A stretch of DNA of 64,000 nucleotides from Polaribacter vadi (GCF_001761365.1 NZ_CP017477.1:1672501-1736500), one strand, 5' to 3'; shown: positions 25,745 to 35,822, counted from the first letter of the stretch. Translations and numbers: made by a program. The notes: generated from the sequence alone by a model not told the origin.

Positions 25745-27477
25745 TACAACAAATCGAATTGTTTAAAATGATGTGTAAAATGTTTTACTTGAAACTTTTT
25801 CCATTCTTCGAAATTTAATTCTCCAAAAAACGGATGCACCACTGTTCTGTTTTTATCTCGTTTAAAAACTAATAAAAAAGACTGTAATTGATATAACAAA
25901 TCATCAATGGCTATTTCAATAGAACTAAATTTTAATTTAATTGGTTCATCAGCAATAAAAGAAGCTCTAAACCCAGTTTGCAGTTCATTTTCCGTTTGTA
26001 AAAATGGTTTTCTTCTTGCCGTTTTTTCATCAGAAACAAACACATTTATATTCCAATTTCCATTAGCAATTTGAGTTACTGCACTTAAATGTTCAATCAT
26101 TTGTTGTGCATTCATTTGTCCAAAAACTGGTTTTGAATCTTCACTTAAAGTAGATAATTTATATTTAATCGTATCAAAATCTAAAAAATCAACCCACTTA
26201 ACCTTAGGTTTTCTTAAACTTTTTAATTTCTCTACAACTGCAGAATGTGAAACTGTTCTTTTATCAAAATAAGCAGTTATTTCTTCTTTTTCTTCAACAG
26301 TGGCATCAAACTGATTTAAAATATTTTGCAAGTGCATTTTCATGTGTCCATGTTGAATCCCTTTGGTCGTTAAAGCTCTTAAAGCTGCAAAATTTTGTGC
26401 TAAACCTGCTGCTGCAATAATTTGCATTAACACTCTTGCTGAGGGTTTTTGCAATAATTCTAAAGAAAATTTAGCCATTGGATGTAAAGCCGTTAAACCT
26501 CCAACAGTTCCTAAAGCTAAAGGAATTTCGATCCAAAATTTAAAAACTCCATTATGAATAGTACAATGAGATAAACTTGTATACGTTCCACTTCTTGAAG
26601 CATAGGCATGAGCACCAGCTTCAATGGCTCTAAAATCGTTGCCAGTTGCTAACACAACTGCATCAATTCCGTTCATAATTCCTTTATTATGTGTCACTGC
26701 TCTGTAAGGTTCAATTTCAGCAATTTTTACAGCTTGATAAAATTTCTCTGCAAATTTCTGCGGATTTTCTCCACCCAATTCTTCAATTTTACAACTCACT
26801 TCTGCTCTTACCAAACATTCAGGAACGTAGTTCGATAAAATACTCATTACAATTTCTATATCGTCTTTTTCAAACTTTTTGGCAATGGCTTCTAAACAAG
26901 AATTTATAAAGTTTGCACCCATTGAATCTTTCGTTTCAAAAGTAATGTGCAACTGGTAATAGTTCGCTAATTTATCAGTTTTATCTACTAATTTAATATC
27001 TAAAATACCTCCTCCACGTTTTTCCATATTTTGAGTAATGGAAGCTGTTGCAGCAAATAATTCGGTTTTATTTTCAGCAAAATAAGACTTCAAATCTTCT
27101 TTTTTGCCAGCAAACATAAAATGAATTTGTCCAATTTTTGTGGTGCCAATTACTGTCGTTTTAAAACCACCTCTAGTACTCCAAAATTTACCCACTAAAG
27201 AAGCTGCTGCAACTACAGAACTTTCTTCTAAAACCATAGGAATTGTGTACTCTCTATTATTGATCACAAAATTAGGAGCCACACCAAAAGGCATATAAAA
27301 ATTAGTAATGGTATTTTCTATAAAATCGTCATGAAGTTGTTGTAATTTTTCATCATCATTCCAATATTGCTGTATCACTTTTAGAGCTTCAGATGAGTTT
27401 GTGAAATAGTTTTTAAGTAACCAATCAACTTTTTCATCCTTCGAAAATTTTGAAAAACCAGAAATAATTTTAGACAT
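25744..27477 (-). CDS. mvaA: Class II HMG-CoA reductase with a C-terminal DinB-like domain
   Basis: 577 residues, about 150 longer than class II HMG-CoA reductases (about 430). The reductase portion (1 to about 425) has the catalytic glutamate segment LEESSVVAAAS (E84-E85), the nucleotide-site motif SMGANFIN, the catalytic lysine in NKGIMNGIDAVVLATGND and the C-terminal histidine in GHMKMH. Residues about 445-577 form an extra domain beginning MNAQQMIEHLSAV and ending HPFFGELNFEEWKKF plus KHFTHHFKQF, which looks like DUF1569 of the DinB superfamily. Makes mevalonate from HMG-CoA (or the reverse). The cofactor preference cannot be read from sequence. Confidence 0.93.
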   Translation of the reverse strand: MSKIISGFSKFSKDEKVDWLLKNYFTNSSEALKVIQQYWNDDEKLQQLHDDFIENTITNFYMPFGVAPNFVINNREYTIPMVLEESSVVAAASLVGKFWSTRGGFKTTVIGTTKIGQIHFMFAGKKEDLKSYFAENKTELFAATASITQNMEKRGGGILDIKLVDKTDKLANYYQLHITFETKDSMGANFINSCLEAIAKKFEKDDIEIVMSILSNYVPECLVRAEVSCKIEELGGENPQKFAEKFYQAVKIAEIEPYRAVTHNKGIMNGIDAVVLATGNDFRAIEAGAHAYASRSGTYTSLSHCTIHNGVFKFWIEIPLALGTVGGLTALHPMAKFSLELLQKPSARVLMQIIAAAGLAQNFAALRALTTKGIQHGHMKMHLQNILNQFDATVEEKEEITAYFDKRTVSHSAVVEKLKSLRKPKVKWVDFLDFDTIKYKLSTLSEDSKPVFGQMNAQQMIEHLSAVTQIANGNWNINVFVSDEKTARRKPFLQTENELQTGFRASFIADEPIKLKFSSIEIAIDDLLYQLQSFLLVFKRDKNRTVVHPFFGELNFEEWKKFQVKHFTHHFKQFDLL

Positions 27478-27883
27478 CTATCTTATTTTTTTCTATGAAT
27501 ACAAATATATAGTATATCTAAATAAAAATCGTCTTTATTATATGTTATCATATCCATGATAAATGGAACAGAAAAAGTGAAAATTCTAAATATGTAGCTT
27601 CCTTTAAAATATCCTTATGTTTTTTAGATAATTAGCAAAATCGACAAGTAAAAAAGCCATAAAAACGAGTAAAAAAACTCCTTTAATTGTGCTTATAGGT
27701 ATAATAAAATCAACAAATCTTACTATTATAATTTGTAATATCATGATTATTTTATATAATATTCGTGAATAAATATATAATCTGCTGTTAAAATGCACAA
27801 TCTTTAAAACTTCCATAAAATTGACTCTTTTTTTCACAATAATTTCGTAAACTTGAACAACTTTTATTAAACTAAAGTCTCAA
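27478..27883. other. 406-bp intergenic region without a convincing gene
   Basis: Divergent spacer between HMG-CoA reductase (minus) and the DPP IV gene (plus). A 77-codon minus-strand frame at 27604-27837 starts with GTG, has odd low-complexity hydrophobic content and no promoter, so I do not call it. A TAAACTTG sequence at 27848-27855 may be the -7 element of the peptidase gene. No hairpin of note was found. Confidence 0.6.
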
Positions 27884-30085
27884 ATGAAAAACACAATCAT
27901 TTTAGGAACTATCTTACTTATGATAGGCTGTACAAAAAGCACCTCAAACACCTCTACAAAAGCAACATCTGACAAAAAAGAAATTACTCTCGAAGAAATT
28001 TGGGATGGCACATTTTCTCCAGAAAGAATGAATGCTTTAAACTCTATGAATGGCGATTTTTATTCGCTATTAAACAATGATAAAGACGGAATAACTACTG
28101 TTGATAAATATAGCTATGCAACTTTAGAGAAAGTTGAAACCATAGTAAGCAGTGCAGATTTAAACGATCTTACTTCTTTTTCTTCATATAGTTTTAATAA
28201 TGATGAAACAAAAATCATTTTAGGAACTGATTTCAAAAAGATTTTTAGACATTCTTATAGTGGAACTTTTTATGCCTATGATGTTGCTTCTAAGAACTTA
28301 ACTTTAATTGGTAAAGATATTCAGGAACCTATTTTTTCTCCTGATAACGAAAAAGTTGCCTATGCAAAAGACAACAATATTTTTATAAAGGATTTTAGTA
28401 AAAATGCACTTATTCAAGTTACTAAAGACGGAAAAAAGAACCATATTATAAACGGAATTACAGATTGGGTTTACGAAGAGGAATTTGCATTTGTAAGAGC
28501 TTTTGAATGGAGTAATAACAGCCAATATTTAGCTTTTTTACGTTTCGATGAAACTGATGTTCCTACTTTTTCTATGGATTTGGTTGGGTCTGAAAATTAC
28601 CCAGATCAATTGGTTTTTAAATATCCAAAAGCTGGTGAGAAAAATGCAAACGTAACTCTACAAATGTTTACATTATCAAATAGAATTACCAAAAAAATAG
28701 CTTTAGGAGATTATGAATATATTCCAAGAATAAAATGGTCTAATAATGATGCTATTTTAGTTGCAACTACATTAAATCGTCATCAGAATGAATTAAAACT
28801 TCATAAAGTAAATGCGTTAAGAACCTCATCAACTATCTTATTGAACGAAACTGATAAGGCTTACATAGATATTACAGATAATCTTACTTTTTTAGTTGAT
28901 AATAGCTTTATTTGGACTAGCGAAAAAGACGGTTTTAATCACATTTATCATTATGATTTTAATGGAAATTTAATCAACCAAATTACAAAAGGAAATTGGG
29001 AAGTAACCAATTATTATGGTTTTAACGACACTAAAAAAACTATTTATTATCAATCTGTAGAAAATGGCTCTATCAATAGAGGCGTGTATTCTATTGATTT
29101 AGATGGCGAAAATAAAAAATTGCTAAGCAATAAAGACGGACAAAATAATGCTGCTTTTAGCACGAATTTAAATTTCTTTATTAATACATATTCAACTTCA
29201 GAAATTCCACCAATTTATTCTCTATATACTGCTGAAGGCGAAATGTTAAAGGTGATTAAAGATAATGCTGAGCTAAAAGAGGATTTAACTGCTTATAAGA
29301 TGAGTCCTAAAGAATTTTCTACTATCAATATAAATGGTAATGATTTAAATATGTGGATGATTAAACCTTTGGATTTTGATGAAAATAAGCAATATCCGAT
29401 GTTTATGTTTCAATATTCTGGGCCAGGTTCTCAACAAGTTGGTAATAAATGGAATGCAGCCAACGATTATTGGCACAATATGTTAGCACAAAAAGGTATG
29501 ATTGTTGTTTGTGTTGATGGACGAGGAACAGGATTAAAAGGAGCTGCTTTTAAGAAAGTAACTCAAAAAGAATTAGGTAAATTTGAAGTTGAAGACCAAA
29601 TTGCTGCCGCTAAAAAATTAGCAGAACGTTCTTATATTGATAAAAATAATATCGGGATTTGGGGTTGGTCTTATGGAGGTTTTATGAGCACAAATTGTCT
29701 TTTAAAAGGAAATGACATATTTTCTACAGCAATTGCTGTTGCTCCTGTAACTTCTTGGCGTTTTTACGATTCTGTGTATACAGAACGTTACATGCAAACT
29801 CCGCAAGAAAATGCAAGTGGTTATGATGATAATTCGCCTATAAATTATGCTGATAAATTAGAAGGAAATTATTTATTAGTACATGGAACTGGAGATGATA
29901 ATGTGCATGTTCAAAATAGTTTTAGAATGACAAATGCATTGATTGACGCCAACAAACAATTCGACCAATTTATAGTTCCAGACAGAACACACTCAATTTC
30001 AAGAGGAAAAAATATGCGTTTAAATTTATATACAAAAATGACTAATTTTGTAGAAGAGCATTTAATTAATACAACAACTAAATAA
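27884..30085 (+). CDS. Dipeptidyl peptidase IV-like S9 lipoprotein
   Basis: 733 residues. Lipoprotein signal peptide ending at C16 (LLMIGCTKS), so probably anchored in the envelope facing the periplasm. Beta-propeller (about 40-480) with WVYEEEF, matching the double-Glu motif that fixes the substrate N terminus, then the alpha/beta-hydrolase domain with nucleophile S596 in GWSYGGF, the Asp pair D671-D672 in GTGDDNVHVQN and H703 in DRTHSI. Releases dipeptides from peptide N termini. The peptide importer starts 9 nt downstream, so the two form a peptide-use operon. Confidence 0.95.
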   Translation: MKNTIILGTILLMIGCTKSTSNTSTKATSDKKEITLEEIWDGTFSPERMNALNSMNGDFYSLLNNDKDGITTVDKYSYATLEKVETIVSSADLNDLTSFSSYSFNNDETKIILGTDFKKIFRHSYSGTFYAYDVASKNLTLIGKDIQEPIFSPDNEKVAYAKDNNIFIKDFSKNALIQVTKDGKKNHIINGITDWVYEEEFAFVRAFEWSNNSQYLAFLRFDETDVPTFSMDLVGSENYPDQLVFKYPKAGEKNANVTLQMFTLSNRITKKIALGDYEYIPRIKWSNNDAILVATTLNRHQNELKLHKVNALRTSSTILLNETDKAYIDITDNLTFLVDNSFIWTSEKDGFNHIYHYDFNGNLINQITKGNWEVTNYYGFNDTKKTIYYQSVENGSINRGVYSIDLDGENKKLLSNKDGQNNAAFSTNLNFFINTYSTSEIPPIYSLYTAEGEMLKVIKDNAELKEDLTAYKMSPKEFSTININGNDLNMWMIKPLDFDENKQYPMFMFQYSGPGSQQVGNKWNAANDYWHNMLAQKGMIVVCVDGRGTGLKGAAFKKVTQKELGKFEVEDQIAAAKKLAERSYIDKNNIGIWGWSYGGFMSTNCLLKGNDIFSTAIAVAPVTSWRFYDSVYTERYMQTPQENASGYDDNSPINYADKLEGNYLLVHGTGDDNVHVQNSFRMTNALIDANKQFDQFIVPDRTHSISRGKNMRLNLYTKMTNFVEEHLINTTTK

Positions 30086-30094
30086 AAGATACTT

Positions 30095-31519
30095 ATGAAT
30101 ACTTTAGTAAAAAAACCACATGAAAAAGAGTTAATGGGACATCCTGTAGGATTATATGTGCTCTTTTTTGTTGAAATGTGGGAGCGATTTTCATATTATG
30201 GAATGCGTGCAATTTTAACTTTATACATTGCAGCTCCAGTAATTTTTGGAGATCCTCAATCTGGTTTTGGTTGGTCTAATGCAGAAACTCTTTCTTTTTA
30301 TGGAACATATACCATGTTTGTTTATTTAACATCCATTCCTGGAGGTTGGATTGCTGATAAATTTCTGGGACAGAAAAAAGCGGTAATGTTAGGTGGAATT
30401 TTGTTATGTATTGGTCATGGTATTTTAGCTGTAGACCAACAATGGGCATTTTTTACAGGCCTTATCTTTATTGTAATTGGTGTTGGATTTTTAAAGCCAA
30501 ATATTTCTACAATGGTTGGTGGTTTATACAAAACTGGTGATGATAGAAGAGATAAAGGTTTCTACGTTTTTTATATTGGTATCAATTTAGGTGCTTTTTT
30601 AGGAGCTTTACTTGTTGGAGCAGTTGCTGCAAAATGGGGTTGGCATTATGGTTTTGGTTTAGCAGGTATTGGAATGGCTTTAGGACAAGTTGTTTACATG
30701 TTTGGTTTAAAATATTTACAAGGTGTTGGAGATTTTATTGGTAGTAAAGATTCACCAAATAAAGATTTACTAAAAAAACCTTTGACAAAAGTTGAAAAAG
30801 ACAGAATGTTAGTTATGTTTTTGTCTTTCTTAATAATCATTGTTTTTTGGGGTGCTTTTGAGCAAGCAGGAGGCTTAATGAGCTTATACACAGAACAAAA
30901 AACTGACAGAATGTTATCTTTTTCTTTACCTTTAATTGGTAATGAAATTCCAGCAGCTGTTTTTCAATCTATCAACGCATTTTTTATTATTGTTTTAGGA
31001 ACAGCTGTTGGTAGTTTTTGGCATAAATGGAAAAACAAAGGAAAAGAATCTTCTTCTATCTTTAAAATGGCAATTGGTGTAATTATCATGGCTTTTGGTT
31101 TTTTCTTTATGAGTAAAGCTGCTTCTGAAGTTGTAATGAGTGGTGATGAAGTTGCTGAAAAATCTGCAATGATTTGGTTAGTTTTAGCATACTTATTCCA
31201 TACAATTGGAGAGTTATGTGCTTCTCCAGTTGCATTATCTTTTATTACTAAATTAGCGCCTTTAAAATACGCTTCATTTATGATGGGAGCTTATTTTGCA
31301 GCTACTGGTTTAGGAAATAAAGTAGCAGGTTTTGTAGGTGGCCTTTCTGAAAATGCTGGAGATTTTGAAGTATTTACAGGAATTGGAGTTACTTGTACAA
31401 TATTTGGACTGTTAATAATTGCCATTTTAAAACCATTAAAAAGACTTACTCATGGAGCTGAAGATAAAAAAGATAAAGATGATGAATTAACTGAAGGTTT
31501 TGAATTAGCAGAAAACTAA
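30095..31519 (+). CDS. POT/PTR-family proton-coupled di/tripeptide transporter
   Basis: 474 residues, about 12 to 14 transmembrane helices. The POT signature is complete: FFVEMWERFSYYGMRAIL in helix 1 (the ExxERFxYYG motif), GGWIADKFLGQKKAVMLGG and FYIGINLGAFLGALLVG. Imports di- and tripeptides with protons across the inner membrane. Directly downstream of the DPP IV lipoprotein that produces dipeptides. Ends at a strong terminator. Confidence 0.96.
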   Translation: MNTLVKKPHEKELMGHPVGLYVLFFVEMWERFSYYGMRAILTLYIAAPVIFGDPQSGFGWSNAETLSFYGTYTMFVYLTSIPGGWIADKFLGQKKAVMLGGILLCIGHGILAVDQQWAFFTGLIFIVIGVGFLKPNISTMVGGLYKTGDDRRDKGFYVFYIGINLGAFLGALLVGAVAAKWGWHYGFGLAGIGMALGQVVYMFGLKYLQGVGDFIGSKDSPNKDLLKKPLTKVEKDRMLVMFLSFLIIIVFWGAFEQAGGLMSLYTEQKTDRMLSFSLPLIGNEIPAAVFQSINAFFIIVLGTAVGSFWHKWKNKGKESSSIFKMAIGVIIMAFGFFFMSKAASEVVMSGDEVAEKSAMIWLVLAYLFHTIGELCASPVALSFITKLAPLKYASFMMGAYFAATGLGNKVAGFVGGLSENAGDFEVFTGIGVTCTIFGLLIIAILKPLKRLTHGAEDKKDKDDELTEGFELAEN

Positions 31520-31534
31520 AATATAAAAATCACA

Positions 31535-31568
31535 AAACCTCATAAATTACAATTTATGAGGTTTTTTT
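31535..31568 (+). terminator. Intrinsic terminator after the peptide transporter
   Basis: 14-bp stem AAACCTCATAAATT (31535-31548) / AATTTATGAGGTTT (31551-31564) with a 2-nt loop, then T4A. Closes the peptidase-transporter operon. Confidence 0.88.
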
Positions 31569-31643
31569 ATGTCCAAAAATGAATGAATTTTAAAATCAAC
31601 CGATATTTATTAACTTTGGCATATCATTTGTAATTTACAAAAT

Positions 31644-32162
31644 ATGAAAAAAATACTTTTATTATTTACACTTATAGCTTTCAGTTTTGGCACTAAAGCA
31701 CAGGATAAAATTAATTGGCTTTCTTTTGAAAAAGCAATTGAACTGAATAAAGAAAATCCAAAACCTATGCTAATTGATATTTATACAGATTGGTGTGGCT
31801 ATTGTAAAAAAATGGATAAAGAAACCTACTCGAATAAAGTAATTATCAATTATATAAACGAAAATTTTTATGCCATAAAAATGGATGGAGAAGGCAAAAA
31901 AGACATTATTTATAAAGGCAATACTTTTAAATATAGAAAAGAAGGCAGAACAGAATATCATGAATTATCTGCTGCATTGATGGAGGGACAATTGTCTTAC
32001 CCAACCACAATTTTTATGACAGAAAAAGAACAAATGCTGCAAAAAATTCCTGGATATTTATCAAAAGAGAAATTTGAAATTATTTTAGCTTACTTTAAAA
32101 CAAACGCTTATAAAGATAAAGAATGGGCCGATTTTGAGAAAGATTTTAAAAGTAACATATAA
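31644..32162 (+). CDS. Exported thioredoxin-fold protein
   Basis: 172 residues. Signal peptide (MKKILLLFTLIAFSFGTKAQ) and a thioredoxin-fold domain of the DUF255/thioredoxin_7 kind with redox site DWCGYCKKMDKE (C51, C54) and the cis-Pro SYPTTIFM. Expected to be a periplasmic disulfide reductase or isomerase. A TAACTTTG -7 element lies at 31611-31618, 26 nt before the ATG, so it has its own promoter after the terminator at 31568. Confidence 0.9.
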   Translation: MKKILLLFTLIAFSFGTKAQDKINWLSFEKAIELNKENPKPMLIDIYTDWCGYCKKMDKETYSNKVIINYINENFYAIKMDGEGKKDIIYKGNTFKYRKEGRTEYHELSAALMEGQLSYPTTIFMTEKEQMLQKIPGYLSKEKFEIILAYFKTNAYKDKEWADFEKDFKSNI

Positions 32163-32166
32163 GGTT

Positions 32167-34185
32167 TTATTCCCTTAAAATATAAGCTCCATTTTGTCCT
32201 GTTTGATGAAATGGAGTTTTTTGTTCTCTACAGGTTTTTTCCCATGTATTAATGTAGCTTTTGTAATTATTACCATCTGCAATAATTTGGTTTGGCTGCA
32301 AGGTTTTTATCAATCTTTCTAAGTTTATTTTTGGAGAATATTGTAAAATAACAATCGGATTTTTCAGATTTTTTACATTATAGATCCCTAAACTATCCAC
32401 TATTAAAATTGATTGATTTTTAAATTCTAAAATGTTTGGAATTTCTTGGCTGTATGTTGATTTCACATTTTCGCCAACTTGGTAAGAAACCATCGCATTT
32501 GTACTTTCTATCCCTAAAGAATCTAAATCGTGATTTACGAATACCTTTACTCCTACTCTATTTGCTATGATAGAATTTCTACTTTTATGGAAAACAATAA
32601 ATTCGTTTTTATGTTTCTTTTGATAATTTTCCAACAAGAAAACACTTTGAATAATTAATAGAGAAGCTAAAAAGTAAATCAATTTTTTAGCAGATTTTTT
32701 TATCATAAAATGAACTCCAAAAATAATTGCTAAATAGCTTACAAACATCATTAAAAAGGAAAGTGAAATATTGGTGAACAAAAATTGTTCCTGTTTAGAA
32801 ATCCAACTTACAAAATTGTTCATTAAAGAGATGATATACCCATAGATTTCCGCTAAAAATTGAGGAAGAAAATCTGTGAGCGCTAAAATTATAATAACAA
32901 TTCCGCCAATTAAAATGGCTCCTAAAAAAGGAATTATCAATAAGTTTGATAACAAAAATAAACCCGGAAACTGATGAAAATAATACAAACTCAAAGGTAA
33001 AACGCCTAATTGAGCAGCAACTGAAACTGTGAATAATTGCCAGATTTTATCATCTAATTTAAATCTTGGTTTGTAAACTTTATACAATTTTGGTTGAATC
33101 CAAACAATTCCAAAAACTGCTAAATAACTTAATTGAAAACCAACATCAAACAAAAACATTGGTTTAAAAAGTAACAAGAAAAACATCGATGTTATCAAAG
33201 AAAATAAAATGACATTTTTTCGTTTAAAAGACAAACCAATCGCCAAAAAAGTAAACATAGCAACTGCTCTTACAACACTTGCTGATAAACCTGCTACAAA
33301 AGCGAACATCCACAACAATAATACAATGAGTATTGTTTTTAAAACGCGTCCGTTTTTTAATCTTTCTAAAGGTTTTAGCAAACTTGATAAAATTAATAAT
33401 AGGATACCAACATGCAAACCAGAAACTGCCAAAATATGGATGGCTCCTGCCTTTGAATAATCCTCAATTAAATCTTTGGAAATTTCTTGTCTTTGTCCTA
33501 ATAACAATGCGTTTAATACTGCTAATTCATCAACTTTAAAGTTATATTTTTGAAGTGCTTTTTGAACTTTATCTCTAATTTTTGCAGCAACACCAATCAA
33601 AGAAAACTGATCTAACCCTAAACTTTTAAACTCCTCTTTTTCTAAAAATACTTGTTGATGAATGCCTTGTTTAGCTAGATAGAATTTATAATTAAATTGA
33701 TGTGGATTTAAAGGAGCATTTATCATTACAAATGCTGGTTTTGCATACAATAATTCATCAACCCTTAAAGGATTTAGAATGCTGTCTTTTGAAATATTTA
33801 GTAGCATTTTTCCTTTAGTTTTCAGTGTATCAACTTGCAAAACTATTGCTTCATATTTAAAATGATATGCACTAGGTTTTAGTACCTTTTGAACCTTTAA
33901 AATTACAGAGGATTGTGGTTTTATAGCATGTTGATAATAGTTTTTATAATTTGTATCGTTATTAAAAAACACAGCTGAAATCTCCATAAAAAAGAAAAGG
34001 CAAAATGCTAAAAAAGTTCTGATAATTTTCTGAGGAATTACAAAAAGTAATATTGTAATTGATATAAGTGTTACTAATAGTTTTATGAAACCAAAATCCC
34101 ATAAATTAAAATAGAATTGTGTTAGAATTCCGACAATTAAAAGCAGAATAAAATGTAAGGGTAAATAATTAAGTACCTTTTTCAT
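32167..34185 (-). CDS. comEC: ComEC/Rec2-family DNA-uptake channel protein
   Basis: 672 residues with about nine or ten membrane helices. The Competence domain signature AGAIHILAVSGLHVGILLLILS lies at about 250-270, preceded by the DUF4131-type OB region (about 30-215). The C-terminal 150 residues are soluble but contain no HxHxDH metallo-beta-lactamase motif, typical of the short Bacteroidota form. Forms the inner-membrane channel for DNA uptake. It converges on the thioredoxin gene with only 4 nt between the stops. Confidence 0.92.
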   Translation of the reverse strand: MKKVLNYLPLHFILLLIVGILTQFYFNLWDFGFIKLLVTLISITILLFVIPQKIIRTFLAFCLFFFMEISAVFFNNDTNYKNYYQHAIKPQSSVILKVQKVLKPSAYHFKYEAIVLQVDTLKTKGKMLLNISKDSILNPLRVDELLYAKPAFVMINAPLNPHQFNYKFYLAKQGIHQQVFLEKEEFKSLGLDQFSLIGVAAKIRDKVQKALQKYNFKVDELAVLNALLLGQRQEISKDLIEDYSKAGAIHILAVSGLHVGILLLILSSLLKPLERLKNGRVLKTILIVLLLWMFAFVAGLSASVVRAVAMFTFLAIGLSFKRKNVILFSLITSMFFLLLFKPMFLFDVGFQLSYLAVFGIVWIQPKLYKVYKPRFKLDDKIWQLFTVSVAAQLGVLPLSLYYFHQFPGLFLLSNLLIIPFLGAILIGGIVIIILALTDFLPQFLAEIYGYIISLMNNFVSWISKQEQFLFTNISLSFLMMFVSYLAIIFGVHFMIKKSAKKLIYFLASLLIIQSVFLLENYQKKHKNEFIVFHKSRNSIIANRVGVKVFVNHDLDSLGIESTNAMVSYQVGENVKSTYSQEIPNILEFKNQSILIVDSLGIYNVKNLKNPIVILQYSPKINLERLIKTLQPNQIIADGNNYKSYINTWEKTCREQKTPFHQTGQNGAYILRE

Positions 34186-34224
34186 AGCTAGTTAAAGGTA
34201 ATGAAAAAAATAAATATAAGCGTT

Positions 34225-34701
34225 TTACAAAACTCTAGTCGCTTTTACAAATGCTTTTGCCCAGTATTTTTGAGACAATAAAGAGACAATCACACCCTTT
34301 GAAGTTGTGGAATGTATAAAACGAATTTGTCCATTTTTATTTGAAACCACCAAACCAACATGATTGATGTTTTTATAACTTTTTCTAGTTTTAAAAAATA
34401 ACAAATCGCCTTTAGCTACTTTTTTTAAAGCGATTTTTTTACCTTCTTTAGCCATTTCACGAGAAACTCTTGGTAATTGAAAATTTTCTTCGCCAAAAGC
34501 AACATAAATTACTCCAGAACAATCCATTCCTCTTTTGGTTGTTCCTCCATATTTATATTTTACACCTTCATAATTTAAAGCGTTTGCTACAATTTTATCG
34601 GCTTTTGAAATTGGTTTTCTTGAATTTGAAACGCCATTTTTCTTTGCTCCACAACTAAATAATACAAACGAAAAAACCAAAAGGAATAAACTATTTTTCA
34701 T
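34225..34701 (-). CDS. NlpC/P60 (C40) peptidoglycan hydrolase lipoprotein
   Basis: 158 residues. Lipobox LFSC with C17 as the lipidated cysteine. The catalytic cysteine is C61 in KRGMDCSGVIYVAF, the histidine lies in NINHVGLVVS and the third residue in RFIHSTTSKGV. Cuts stem peptides, usually between D-Glu and meso-Dap. It is 5 nt from the end of lpxB on the same strand, so co-transcribed with the lipid A gene. Confidence 0.94.
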   Translation of the reverse strand: MKNSLFLLVFSFVLFSCGAKKNGVSNSRKPISKADKIVANALNYEGVKYKYGGTTKRGMDCSGVIYVAFGEENFQLPRVSREMAKEGKKIALKKVAKGDLLFFKTRKSYKNINHVGLVVSNKNGQIRFIHSTTSKGVIVSLLSQKYWAKAFVKATRVL

Positions 34702-34706
34702 GAAAT

Positions 34707-35822
34707 TTACTTCTTTAATCCTTCCACTATTAACTTTGCTGTTTTTGCGGATGCTCCAACTCCACCTAGCTTTTTTTCAAGTTCAAAATATTCTAAAAAT
34801 AATTTTTCACGATGAGAAGTCTCTAAAATTTTAGCAAGTTCTTTTTTAAGGTTTATTCTTGTAAAATCGTCTTGAATTAATTCTGTAACCACTTCTTTAT
34901 CCATAATTAAATTCACCAAAGAAATGTACTTTAAAGTAACAATTCTTTTAGCAATTTGGTACGATATTGAGCTTCCTTTATAACAAACAACTTGTGGTAC
35001 TTTAAACAAAGCTGTTTCTAAAGTTGCAGTTCCAGAACCAACTATAGCTGCAGTAGAAATTGATAATAAATCGTAGGTTTTATTGTTGATAAAACTAACT
35101 TTTCTATTACCAATTATCGTATCATAAAAAGAAAAATCTTGACTTGGAGCTCCAGCAATTACAAATTTATAATCAGGAAAAACATCTACCATATCTAACA
35201 TAACAGCAAGCATTTTTGTTATTTCTTGCTGTCTGCTTCCAGGTAATAAAGCTATTATTGGTTGATCACCTAAATCGTGTTTTTTTCTAAAATCTTTAAC
35301 ACTAACTTGTTCTCTATTTGCAATTGCATCAATTAAAGGATGGCCAACAAACTCAACTTTGTAATTGTATTTTTTGTAAAATTCTTCCTCAAAAGGTAAA
35401 ATCACAAAAAGGGTATCAACATCTCTTTTAATATCTTTAACTCTGCTTGCTCTACTTGCCCAAACTTGTGGAGAAATATAATAGTTCGTTTTAAAACCTT
35501 GCAATTTCGCCCATTTCGCAATTCTTAAATTAAATCCAGAATTATCAATAAAAATAAGAACATCTGGGTTAAATTCGGCAATATCTTTTTTACAAAGTTT
35601 TATAAGTGTTAAAGCTTTAGGAAGGTTTTTTACAACTTCGAAAAAGCCCATAAAAGCCCTATCTTTATAATGAAAAACTAAAGTACCACCAACCTTCTCC
35701 ATTAAATCTCCACCCCAAAAACGAATGTCTGCATCTGGATCTTCTTTATATAAAGCTTTCATTAAATTTGAACCATGCAAATCTCCTGAAGCTTCGCCTG
35801 CAATTATATAATATTTCATCAA
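34707..35822 (-). CDS. lpxB: Lipid-A-disaccharide synthase
   Basis: 371 residues, GT19. Joins UDP-2,3-diacylglucosamine and lipid X to give the lipid A disaccharide on the inner-membrane face. Motifs GEASGDLHGSNLMKAL, FIDNSGFNLRIAKWAK, YYISPQVWAS, LLPGSRQQEI and VGSGTATLETAL are all intact. Start overlaps the upstream small membrane protein gene by 4 nt, so the genes are coupled. Confidence 0.97.
   Translation of the reverse strand: MMKYYIIAGEASGDLHGSNLMKALYKEDPDADIRFWGGDLMEKVGGTLVFHYKDRAFMGFFEVVKNLPKALTLIKLCKKDIAEFNPDVLIFIDNSGFNLRIAKWAKLQGFKTNYYISPQVWASRASRVKDIKRDVDTLFVILPFEEEFYKKYNYKVEFVGHPLIDAIANREQVSVKDFRKKHDLGDQPIIALLPGSRQQEITKMLAVMLDMVDVFPDYKFVIAGAPSQDFSFYDTIIGNRKVSFINNKTYDLLSISTAAIVGSGTATLETALFKVPQVVCYKGSSISYQIAKRIVTLKYISLVNLIMDKEVVTELIQDDFTRINLKKELAKILETSHREKLFLEYFELEKKLGGVGASAKTAKLIVEGLKK

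Noticed and set aside
27604..27837. Minus-strand frame of 77 codons with hydrophobic stretches upstream of the DPP IV gene
   Set aside because: GTG start, low-complexity composition, no promoter or conservation cue, and located in an otherwise structureless intergenic region.
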